From: JAKALX01 sp964508715
Lineage (GTDB): Bacteria > Chloroflexota > Dehalococcoidia > Tepidiformales > Tepidiformaceae
DNA length: 64,000 bases
Assembly: GCA_964508715.1 (NCBI GenBank)
Contig: CAZDUX010000004.1
Coordinates: forward strand, 124,001 to 188,000
Direction: 5' to 3'
Made by a program: the position numbers and the translations under genes. The notes beneath the pieces are model-generated. The model did no database searches and had not been told where the DNA came from. It worked only from the letters and a program-made list of their open reading frames with translations. Positions 57,269-64,000 of the stretch are shown in pieces (the first letter of the stretch is position 1; each line of letters opens with the position of its first letter).

Positions 57269-57374
57269 TATCCCCTCCCTGGACTGTCAGTCGCTCCTGA
57301 TGGTACCAGAGCCTCCTCGGGGGCATAGGCAGGCAAGCGCCGGTGTGGCCGGTACTCGTGGTGGCCGTGAATAC

Positions 57375-57761
57375 CTACTCCGGGTGAATCTCGTCGAGGC
57401 CGATTAGCGGAGGGCTGCCTGCCGCGACACCACAGGTGCCATCGTCGGGCTCAGGCCAGTCCACGAATGACTGGCTGGCGATCCAGTCTGGCGTGATGGA
57501 AAGACGATCGAGCTCCTCCGTTATCCATAAGGATAAGAGCCTGCCAAGGGGTTCGTAGACGGACTTGTGCTGCGTGCCCTGTACCTCGATGCGGCGCCCC
57601 ACTTCCATACCCCAGCAACCGAGATGGTCTCGCAGAAAGAGCGACTGGGCTTCGCGCACCATCTCTACGTGCGTGCCAACTTCGGATAGCGTGGGCCTAT
57701 GTCCACCCGTGCTCGCATGCGTGGCAAAGTGAGGCGCCCACCGATTCGACCAACAAGGCAC
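57375..57761 (-). pseudogene. C-terminal fragment of a TorD-like molybdoenzyme chaperone
   Basis: The central part, VREAQSLFLRDHLGCWG then KSVYEPLGRLLSLWITEELD, resembles the C-terminal half of TorD/DmsD/NarJ chaperones (FLxxHLxxW ... FYxxLAxLLxxFL). Full-length members have about 200 residues, and the N-terminal half is missing; the first 25 residues of this frame do not fit the family. It probably marks a truncated gene, as such chaperones mature DMSO-reductase-type enzymes. The only molybdoenzyme of the window lies 38 kb away. Confidence 0.5.
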
Positions 57762-57812
57762 TTTGGCGCGTCAGAGGCAGGCGCACTCTTGAGGGCCCAG
57801 GCAGGATGTATC

Positions 57813-57844
57813 TGAGGGGAGGCCGCGTTAGCGGCCTCCCCTCA
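57813..57844. terminator. strong hairpin at the 3' end of the FtsX operon
   Basis: TGAGGGGAGGCCGC (57813-57826) pairs perfectly with GCGGCCTCCCCTCA (57831-57844) around GTTA. It lies 21 bases beyond the stop codon of the permease gene, on the 3' side of the minus-strand cassette. No T-run is present. Confidence 0.75.
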
Positions 57845-57865
57845 GCTCGTGGGCAAAGCTGATGC

Positions 57866-60544
57866 TCATTCCTCCCGGAGTACCGTCGCGATTTGCGACC
57901 GCCCGAGTGCGAATGAGGCGACCAGCAGGGCTGCCACGGCCCCCAGCGACGCACCGGCGAGCAGGACGCCGCTCCCGGACGATAGGAACACCGGTGCCGC
58001 CGCAGGAATGACGAAGATGATCCCGAGAAGCCTGACGAGAACGAACGCCATCACGACGCCGACGGCTGTGCCAAGCACCAGTCCGATCGCAGTCACGGAC
58101 GCAGCCTGGACCGCGAGGATGCGCCGGACCTGGCCCAGCGATGCGCCGAGCGCGCGCATCGTTCCGTATTCCTTGCGGCGTTGCGCCAGCAACGTGAACA
58201 CAAAAATGAGCAAGGCACCGGCTGCGAACGCGTAGCTGTACCAGCGTTCGATGCCACCCAGCCCGGTAACGTTGAGGCTCGTCAGGCTCGAGGTGTCGAG
58301 TTTCGCCGCCGTACCCAGGTCTTCCACTCGAGCTACCGTGCCCGCCGGGATCGCCGACTGAATCGCCGCCGTGATCGACGCCAGTTGTCCGGTTGGAGCG
58401 GAGGTTTTGACGAGGTACACGTCGTTACGGGGCGCCGGCCGAGTCGGCGCCATCTCGGCGCTATTGATGATGAAGTCAGAGTCCTGGGACGACGTGGGGA
58501 AGTACTTGACGATCCCGACGACCTTCAGGTTGAGCTCACTGTAACTGTTACCACCCACCGAGGATGGAAGCCGCAAGATGAGCGGGTCGCCTGTCTTGAT
58601 ATTGAACTTGACGACCTGGTCGGCCGAAACGAGTACACCGTTCGGTGTAGCCGCGAGGGCGTCCATCGTTGCCGCGGCGTTGCCGTTGGAGAAGAACGAA
58701 TCTGGCAGGAACGCCGTCGTCCGGAACGAATTGACGTCGATGCCGTACACGGTCTGACGCTGTGCACCGATGAGTGCGTTCGTCTCGCGCATGATCCCCG
58801 TCACACCCGTCACGCCCGGCTGCCGCAGTGCGGGCTCAACCTGCGCCGGGGAGGCATTTCCGGCCGCCGATAACGTGACACGGATATCCGAGCCGACGAC
58901 GTACTGGCTGTCCCGTGTCCTTTCCTGTTCGTAGGTGGACGTGAACGCGATGACACTGAGCGCGAAGGCAACGGTGAGCGCCACGACCGTCGTCGTGGTC
59001 GTCGCGATCGCGGGCCGCCGGACGAGGTCGCGCGCTGCCACTGACGAGATCCCACCGAGGCGAAACGCCCGCCCGGCCGCGTTCAGGAGCCGTGGGAGCA
59101 ACCGGCCCAGGAGACGCTGCAAGAACAGCGTAAGGCCTATCCAGAGGAACAACGGACCGAGGAACACGTAGAAGGCCAGCGAGATGCTTTGGCCCTCGGC
59201 ATTCGCCGGACGGAAGCCGCCGGCAAGAACAGTGATAACGAAGAACAACGCGGCCAGCGAGAGTGCCACGGCATCGAGCCAGTAGCGTTGCCAGTTCGGT
59301 GCCGGGTCGGTGCGGGTCACGCGCCGCCGCTCGCTGGCGACCTCGTTGCGGAGGCTCATGACAATCGGAACGACGAGTGCGAGCGCGGTGAGCAAGATTC
59401 CCGTGCCGATCGCAACGGGCGCCAACGCCAGCACGTCCGATGCGTTCACGGTGCCCACTCCCCCTGCCAGCGAGGCGATGAGCCAGCCCACGACGAGACC
59501 GGCGAGGCTGCCGCCCGCTCCGACAAGGAGTGAGTTGATGACAGCGCTCCCCATGATTTGCCACGGGCTCGCGCCGCGCGCTCGCAAGAGGCCGATTTCA
59601 CGGCGCGTCTCTTCGCGAAACACCTGCGTTGCCCCGAACCCCAGGAAGCCAGCGACGGCAACCCCCGGGATCCCGAGGAAGATGAAGATGATGTCGGCGC
59701 CGAGTACGTCTTTCTTCGCCCGGTTGAGCGCCGACTCGTCGTTGTTGGAGATCTTCACCTGGCCGGTGAAGCGCCGCTCGAGACCGAAGGCGAAGTTGCG
59801 GACTGCCGTCTGCGCCGCCGCGGGCGACGATGAGAACTGCGCCCGGTCGATTTGCATGTACACCTGCGGGTCGAGCGGGCTCCTGGCCTGGAGCGACCCC
59901 GGCGTGAGGGCGATCGGCGACCGGTCATAGGCGGCGATCGGCATGACGATCACATCGGGAACAACGGTGAATTGCCCTTCGTAGTTCGGGTCGCCGCTCG
60001 AAAAGAGCGGCTCGAGGGCCGCGGGGTCGAGAATGCCGGAAATCCTGAACGTGGCTTTGCCACCGGCCGTGGCCACCACGACTGAATCACCCGGCCCGAC
60101 GCCGAGCTGGCCGGCGGTCGATGGCGTGATGAGAATCCCGTTGCTGTCGAACGCTCCTGCCGTTGTCGAGACGAACGAGAAGGAGCGAACGAACCCTTGC
60201 GTGGTGGCGAAGAGCCTGGCCGCGCCCGTCGATTTGCCCCCGTCGACCCGCGCAATCGATGTCACATCGGCGGCGACGACTGGTTCAGCCGTCTTCACCC
60301 CGGCCTGCGCGCGGTAGTCGGAGGCGACCACCTCGGCGTTCAGGCGGTCGGTCGTCCCATGTGCCACCAGGTCCGCCGAAACGGGTCGGAGTGCCGCGTC
60401 GGTGAGAGCGCGTGAGGAGGCGGTCACGTACAACAGCGTCGACACGGTGAGGCCTACCGCCAGGGCGAGCGCCGCGAGGACCGACAGTGATCGCCTCGGA
60501 TTCCGCTTCGCTGCCCGGACGGCGTAGAAAACCACCCCGTTCAC
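57866..60544 (-). CDS. FtsX-like ABC permease (duplicated, MacB-like)
   Basis: An 892-residue permease with two FtsX-type halves. The GTG at 60544 overlaps the ATPase stop codon by four bases (GTGA). An N-terminal helix (SLSVLAALALAVGLTVSTLL) is followed by a large outside domain. The first FtsX helix group is at about residues 270-420 (FLGIPGVAVAGFLGFGATQV, then ETRREIGLLRARGASPWQI). A linking group lies at about 450-530, with the second half ending YGTMRALGASLGQVRRILAV and three more helices. REIGLLRARGAS and YGTMRALGAS are the conserved FtsX coupling segments. Together with two ATPases it is probably a mechanotransmission or lipoprotein/peptide exporter. The cargo is unknown. Confidence 0.93.
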   Translation of the reverse strand: MNGVVFYAVRAAKRNPRRSLSVLAALALAVGLTVSTLLYVTASSRALTDAALRPVSADLVAHGTTDRLNAEVVASDYRAQAGVKTAEPVVAADVTSIARVDGGKSTGAARLFATTQGFVRSFSFVSTTAGAFDSNGILITPSTAGQLGVGPGDSVVVATAGGKATFRISGILDPAALEPLFSSGDPNYEGQFTVVPDVIVMPIAAYDRSPIALTPGSLQARSPLDPQVYMQIDRAQFSSSPAAAQTAVRNFAFGLERRFTGQVKISNNDESALNRAKKDVLGADIIFIFLGIPGVAVAGFLGFGATQVFREETRREIGLLRARGASPWQIMGSAVINSLLVGAGGSLAGLVVGWLIASLAGGVGTVNASDVLALAPVAIGTGILLTALALVVPIVMSLRNEVASERRRVTRTDPAPNWQRYWLDAVALSLAALFFVITVLAGGFRPANAEGQSISLAFYVFLGPLFLWIGLTLFLQRLLGRLLPRLLNAAGRAFRLGGISSVAARDLVRRPAIATTTTTVVALTVAFALSVIAFTSTYEQERTRDSQYVVGSDIRVTLSAAGNASPAQVEPALRQPGVTGVTGIMRETNALIGAQRQTVYGIDVNSFRTTAFLPDSFFSNGNAAATMDALAATPNGVLVSADQVVKFNIKTGDPLILRLPSSVGGNSYSELNLKVVGIVKYFPTSSQDSDFIINSAEMAPTRPAPRNDVYLVKTSAPTGQLASITAAIQSAIPAGTVARVEDLGTAAKLDTSSLTSLNVTGLGGIERWYSYAFAAGALLIFVFTLLAQRRKEYGTMRALGASLGQVRRILAVQAASVTAIGLVLGTAVGVVMAFVLVRLLGIIFVIPAAAPVFLSSGSGVLLAGASLGAVAALLVASFALGRSQIATVLREE

Positions 60545-61308
60545 AGCGACGCCTCCCGTTCCGCCCGGCCGGCCAACTCCCGAGCCCGTGCGCGCCGCAC
60601 GGCCAGTTCGGTGTCGCTGGCGACCAGCACCTGGCCGTCTTTCATGTGAACGACACGGTCCATCTGCGCGGCGACCTCGGGATCGTGCGTTACCACCACG
60701 AGTGCGGCGTCCCGGTCGCGGCACGCCCGGATGAGCGTGCCAATCACTTCGAGACCGTTCTGGCGGTCGAGATTGCCGGTGGGTTCGTCGGCGAGCACGA
60801 CGGAAGGCAGGTGCGCCAGGCTACGGGCGACGGCGACGCGCTGCCGCTGCCCTCCCGAAAGCTCCTCGGGGAACCGCTCAGCCAGGCCGGAGAGGTTCAC
60901 GGCCTCCAACAGCGAATGCGCCCGCTCGCGCCGCGTCTCAGCGTCGACTCCGTTCGTGAGGAGGGTGAACTCGACGTTCTCGGCTGCCGTCAGAGAAGGG
61001 ATCAACCCGTACCCCTGGAAGACGAAGCCCACCTCTGTTCGATGGAGGTGCGTGAGGTCCCGGTCGTGGTAGCTGATCGGCATGCCGTTGATCGCCACTG
61101 TCCCGCTATCTGGCCGGTCAATCCCGCCGAGGATGTTGAGGAGCGTCGTCTTTCCGCAACCACTTGGTCCCATGATGGCGACGCGCTCCCCCCTACCAAC
61201 CACGAGGCTGACCCCGTTGAGCGCCCGGTAATCGCGGTACGAGCGGGCCACCCCGTTCGCCTCGATGGCCCGGTTTGGCTGTTCGTGTTCCGCTGTTGAG
61301 GCGGTCAT
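60541..61308 (-). CDS. ABC transporter ATPase (MacB/LolD-like)
   Basis: A 255-residue ATPase. It carries P-loop IMGPSGCGKTTLLNILGG, Q-loop VGFVFQGYGLIPSLTA, signature LSGGQRQRVAVARSLA, Walker B VVLADEPTGNLD and H-loop VVVTHDPEV. This is the classic MacB/LolD type, with a C-terminal extension of about 20 residues rich in Arg/Glu. Its start (ATG 61308) overlaps the first ATPase by four bases, and its end overlaps the permease by four bases. Cytoplasmic, driving the FtsX permease. Confidence 0.95.
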   Translation of the reverse strand: MTASTAEHEQPNRAIEANGVARSYRDYRALNGVSLVVGRGERVAIMGPSGCGKTTLLNILGGIDRPDSGTVAINGMPISYHDRDLTHLHRTEVGFVFQGYGLIPSLTAAENVEFTLLTNGVDAETRRERAHSLLEAVNLSGLAERFPEELSGGQRQRVAVARSLAHLPSVVLADEPTGNLDRQNGLEVIGTLIRACRDRDAALVVVTHDPEVAAQMDRVVHMKDGQVLVASDTELAVRRARARELAGRAEREASL

Positions 61309-62006
61309 CGCACGAGCTCCGGGGCAGCGATCGCGCCATCTTCCATGGCGATGACCCGGTGGGAGCGGTTTGCGGCCGCCGGGTTGTGCGTCACCGAGAC
61401 AATGGTCACTCCCCGTTCGCGATTCAGTTCGGTGAGCACGTCGAGTACCACCTGTCCCGAGCGGCTGTCGAGCTCACCCGTTACTTCGTCGGCGAGCAAT
61501 ACGGCGGGATCGAGTGCGACCGCGGCGGCAATCGCCGCCCGCTGACGCTCGCCGCCCGAGACCTGGCCCGGGTAGCGTTGCCCCAGCGGCAGTATTCCCA
61601 CGCTTTCGAGTGCGCGCAGTGCCAGCGCTCGCGCGTTGGTCCGGCCGGCGAGCCGCAACGGCAGCTGGACGTTCTCCGCCAGCGTCAGTTGAGGAAAGAG
61701 GTTATCGGACTGGAACACGATGCCCACGGACGTTCTGCGGACGTTCGCGCGCGCCCCTTCCGTCTGCCCGCTCATTTCCACGCCCGCGACCCGCACGCGG
61801 CCCGCCGTCGGCACGGCAAGCCCCGCCACCAGGTTGAGCAGCGTGGACTTGCCGCAGCCCGATGGTCCGCAGAGAGCGACGTACTCGCCTCCGACAATCC
61901 GCAGGCTCACCCCACGGAGCGCGACCGTCTCAACCGCGCCGTCCTTGTAGACCTTGAACACATCGTCCAGTTCGACCATCGGCTGACCGGGCGAAGCCGC
62001 GTTCAC
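61305..62006 (-). CDS. ABC transporter ATPase (second, LolD-like)
   Basis: A 233-residue ATPase with P-loop LCGPSGCGKSTLLNLVAG, VGIVFQSDNLFPQLTLAENV, the signature VSGGERQRAAIAAAVA, Walker B VLLADEVTGELD and H-loop VSVTHNPAA. Sequence differences from the next ATPase are large, so it is not a recent copy. Overlapping starts tie it to the lipoprotein gene before it and the other ATPase after it. Two ATPases for one 892-residue permease suggest an asymmetric pair of nucleotide-binding subunits. Confidence 0.94.
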   Translation of the reverse strand: MNAASPGQPMVELDDVFKVYKDGAVETVALRGVSLRIVGGEYVALCGPSGCGKSTLLNLVAGLAVPTAGRVRVAGVEMSGQTEGARANVRRTSVGIVFQSDNLFPQLTLAENVQLPLRLAGRTNARALALRALESVGILPLGQRYPGQVSGGERQRAAIAAAVALDPAVLLADEVTGELDSRSGQVVLDVLTELNRERGVTIVSVTHNPAAANRSHRVIAMEDGAIAAPELVR

Positions 62007-62560
62007 TGCGCGACCGCCACGGTGAGGGCGATGTCTCGCACCTGCTCACGGTCGAATTGAGCCGACGGCGAGCTGCCCGTCAGGATCGCCATCTGGCCGT
62101 TACCAAGGTTGATGTAGTAGCGGTCGGCTCGTTCGTGAACTGGCTTTCCAGTGATCGAGCTCTTCTGGAGGTCCCATTCATAGCTCATGACGGCCGCGTT
62201 CTTCACTTCCGTGGAGGCTGCGATGGGTGCGACGAGCTTGTAGCCCGGGTTCGCTCCGGACACAGCCGTCTGGTCTGCTTTGGCGGCGGCCAGCACATCG
62301 GAACCGCTCAACGGCCGAATCTCCTCCGAGACGTACGCGTCCTGGCCGCTGAACGTGAGCGGCTTGTTGGTGGTCTGCGTCCAGGTTGATGGGTATTTGA
62401 ACGAGAGATGCGTTGCCTGGTCGGTGACCGGGACGAGCACGGCGTCGCCGCTGCCCTCGGCGCCATCGCCCGACGATCCTCCTCCGCAGGCCACGCCGGC
62501 GACCGCTCCGATAAGAGTAAGCCCAGCTACGGCGCTGAACATTCCCCTCTTCAATTTCAT
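62003..62560 (-). CDS. lipoprotein of the FtsX-type exporter operon
   Basis: A 185-residue lipoprotein. The ATG has AAGGAG eight bases upstream. It begins MKLKRGMFSAVAGLTLIGAV and reaches the lipobox cysteine at VAGVACGGG, then a Gly/Ser/Asp linker. The mature domain has LSFKYPSTWTQTTNKPLTFS, VSEEIRPLSGSDVLAAAKAD and the C-terminal GNGQMAILTGSSPSAQFDRE, of the PsbP/DUF-like type seen in other lipoproteins. It overlaps the first ATPase by four bases. It may be the substrate-binding or cargo-chaperone part of the exporter. Confidence 0.8.
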   Translation of the reverse strand: MKLKRGMFSAVAGLTLIGAVAGVACGGGSSGDGAEGSGDAVLVPVTDQATHLSFKYPSTWTQTTNKPLTFSGQDAYVSEEIRPLSGSDVLAAAKADQTAVSGANPGYKLVAPIAASTEVKNAAVMSYEWDLQKSSITGKPVHERADRYYINLGNGQMAILTGSSPSAQFDREQVRDIALTVAVAQ

Positions 62561-62653
62561 GCCCGTTCTCCTTGAGTGGTTGACTTCACCCGCAAGGCTC
62601 GCCAATGAAGCTGAGGCGTTGATGAGGGGCTTCGGGAATCTCAAGGCACAGAA

Positions 62654-62683
62654 AAACGGGGCAGCGCCATGGCTGCCCCGTTT
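62654..62683 (-). terminator. intrinsic terminator of the small secreted gene
   Basis: AAACGGGGCAGC (62654-62665) pairs with GCTGCCCCGTTT (62672-62683). On the minus strand it is followed by TTTTTCTG, a real U-tract. It lies 26 bases after the stop of the small secreted gene (62709) and separates it from the lipoprotein-ATPase-FtsX operon. Confidence 0.85.
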
Positions 62684-62708
62684 GTGAACTCGCTCGTGGA
62701 GTCGCTGG

Positions 62709-63053
62709 TTAGTTCGTCTGCGACCCGGCAACGCCCGTGCTGGTCTGGTCTCCTTCCTGGATGTTGTCCGTGTCGGCAGTGCCGCCCTTTTCGGACTCAG
62801 CCGCGTCATTGCCCGGTGCGTCAACTCCACTCTGGTCACCGCACTGGAGGTCGATGGTGTCGGTATCCGGGCCAGAAGGCTCAGCGGCGTCAGGCACCGC
62901 ATCCTGCTGTGCGCAGGCGGCATCGGTCGGCGTGGGCGACTGGGCGTGGGAGGAGGTTGTCGCCAGGGTCGTGGCCGTGCCCGCAAGAGCGAGCAGTGAG
63001 AATGCCGCGACCCCGAGCAAGAGGCGGCGATGGAGGAATGTCTGGATGGTCAA
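62709..63053 (-). CDS. small secreted protein of unknown function
   Basis: A 114-residue exported protein. The first 38 residues are a signal peptide (RRLLLGVAAFSLLALAGTAT then TLATTSSHAQS, probably cut after AHA or SHA). The mature part is acidic and low in complexity (AACAQQDAVPDAAEPSGPDT, GVDAPGNDAAESEKGGTADT), with two cysteines (AACAQ and LQCGD). I do not recognise it. AAGGAGAACG precedes the ATG. It stands between the histidine kinase and the exporter operon and may be controlled by the kinase. Confidence 0.6.
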   Translation of the reverse strand: MTIQTFLHRRLLLGVAAFSLLALAGTATTLATTSSHAQSPTPTDAACAQQDAVPDAAEPSGPDTDTIDLQCGDQSGVDAPGNDAAESEKGGTADTDNIQEGDQTSTGVAGSQTN

Positions 63054-63160
63054 TTCGTTCTCCTTTCGTCCTCGGTCATCCGAGTGACAGGTTCAGGCTG
63101 CGCCTGCCGGCTGAGCATGTGATGAGTGCGAACTGAGGGGGTGACCGAAATGGCAATACG

Positions 63161-64000
63161 TTACGAACGCATTAAGGTCGGAAGGCTGATCTCAATCGTG
63201 GCTCCCTGGGTCTCCGGCAGGAATCGAACCTGGCCACCATGCGCGCGGGCAATCGACTGCACGATGGCGAGGCCGAGACCCGTACCGCCTCCCGTTCTCG
63301 CGGCATCGCCGCGGCGGAAGCGCTGGAAGGCCGCCTCTCCAAGGTCCACCGGTATGCCGGGGCCGTCATCATGGATGGTCACGGTCGCCATGGCGGCAAC
63401 GCGGGCGAGCGTCACTACGATGTGTACATCGGCTGAGCCGTGAATGACCGCGTTCTCGAGCACGTTGCCGAACATTCGTACGAGGAGCTCGAAGTTCCCA
63501 CGCATCGGCAACGGCTCATCGAGGCCCGTGCTCTCAATCGTCACGGATGGATGAGTCTCCCGAAACGACTCGACGACTGCGTCGACCGCGGCGGCGAGAT
63601 CTACACCCTCGAGTGTCGGCGCAACGGACCCTGCGTCCACGCGGGAGAGCAGCATCAATTGCCGGGTCAACGTCGACAATCGTGCCGTCTGCGCCCGCAT
63701 CGCGGTCAGTGCACGTTCGTATTCGGTCGGCGTCCGCGATTGGGCGAGTGTCACGTCGATGGTGGTTTCCAATGCGGTAAGCGGGGTCCGCAGCTCGTGC
63801 GACGCATCTGCTGTGAAGCGCCGTTCCCGTTCGAGGGTGTCGGCGATGCGTTCCAGCATGTCATTGAAGGTCGTCGCCAGTTCACCGACCTCGTCGTGGG
63901 ACTTGATGTTCGAGATGCGCTCGCGCAAGTCTCCGTGCGCAATTCGCCGCGCCGTCGCCGAGATGGCGGCAATGGGTCGAAGTGCACGGCGCGCTATGAA
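63161..64000 (-). CDS. sensor histidine kinase, C-terminal part (runs off the window)
   Basis: An incomplete kinase. The visible 279 residues begin inside a HAMP domain (RALRPIAAISATARRIAHGD, then LRERISNIKSHDEVGELATT). They continue through HisKA (RRFTADASHELRTPLTALET, phosphoacceptor His) and the ATPase domain (N box FGNVLENAVIHGSADV, HDDGPGIPVDLGEAAFQRF, GTGLGLAIVQSIARAH). The N-terminal sensor and any response regulator lie outside the window. It is the typical membrane-bound (HAMP) class. Located 108 bases from a small secreted protein and upstream of an FtsX-type exporter, an arrangement common for cell-envelope stress sensors. Confidence 0.9.
   Translation of the reverse strand, partial: FIARRALRPIAAISATARRIAHGDLRERISNIKSHDEVGELATTFNDMLERIADTLERERRFTADASHELRTPLTALETTIDVTLAQSRTPTEYERALTAMRAQTARLSTLTRQLMLLSRVDAGSVAPTLEGVDLAAAVDAVVESFRETHPSVTIESTGLDEPLPMRGNFELLVRMFGNVLENAVIHGSADVHIVVTLARVAAMATVTIHDDGPGIPVDLGEAAFQRFRRGDAARTGGGTGLGLAIVQSIARAHGGQVRFLPETQGATIEISLPTLMRS

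Overview
The window is a GC-rich, gene-dense bacterial chromosome segment. It combines several acyl-CoA enzymes (three CaiB-type CoA-transferase domains, two acyl-CoA dehydrogenases, two crotonases), two luciferase-like (F420-type) oxidoreductases, a eukaryote-type NADP-isocitrate dehydrogenase, lipoproteins with clear lipoboxes and no outer-membrane genes. This suggests an aerobic, fatty-acid- or aromatic-acid-using bacterium, most likely Chloroflexota (Dehalococcoidia-like) and less likely Actinomycetota. That placement is inference from gene content; there is no rRNA or marker set to settle it.

Layout. 1-4.3 kb: acyl-CoA genes around a YefM-YoeB toxin-antitoxin pair. 4.5-13.3 kb: a LysM transglycosylase, a MOSC protein, a luciferase-like oxidoreductase, an SGNH hydrolase, a methyltransferase, Dps, small membrane/secreted proteins, an acyl-CoA dehydrogenase and an alkyl-sulfatase-like hydrolase. 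13.28-14.60 kb: an insertion sequence whose left edge supplies the stop codon of that hydrolase. 14.6-16.1 kb: a crotonase and a PIN toxin-antitoxin pair. 16.1-20.1 kb: a lone molybdopterin oxidoreductase divergent from an orphan HK97-type phage capsid protein with its own terminator. 20.2-30.5 kb: amidohydrolase, purA, a two-domain CoA-transferase, SDR, beta-lactamase-like esterase and a GAF-PAS-GGDEF-EAL protein. 30.5-32.8 kb: a rearranged patch of toxin-antitoxin modules, duplicated gene fragments and a broken toxin. 32.8-42.3 kb: rpsO-pnp, small proteins, icd and acnA. 42.7-48 kb: a PAS histidine kinase, a zinc-ribbon Gly-rich protein, a CAT-anticodon tRNA, a HIRAN protein, a tyrosine phosphatase and an HTTM membrane pair. 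48.4-56.2 kb: an acyl-CoA synthetase subunit, two oxidoreductases and a TetR-controlled heterodimeric ABC exporter. 56.2-57.8 kb: a decayed stretch with a tRNA 3'-end fragment and a TorD-like remnant. 57.9-64 kb: a minus-strand cassette of lipoprotein, two ABC ATPases and one large FtsX permease, next to a histidine kinase that runs off the window.

Working together: the acyl-CoA genes supply activation, dehydrogenation, hydration and CoA exchange; acnA and icd feed the TCA cycle; rpsO-pnp is the usual ribosome/RNA-decay pair. The TetR gene and its two ABC half-transporters are joined by 4-base overlaps behind a perfect operator. The MacB-like cassette is likewise joined by 4-base overlaps.

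The most unusual item is the stand-alone capsid-fold gene. Others worth attention are the microhomology-scarred toxin-antitoxin patch, the insertion sequence with duplicated repeat units at both ends, the CoA-transferase fusion with one apparently dead domain, and the two-ATPase FtsX cassette.
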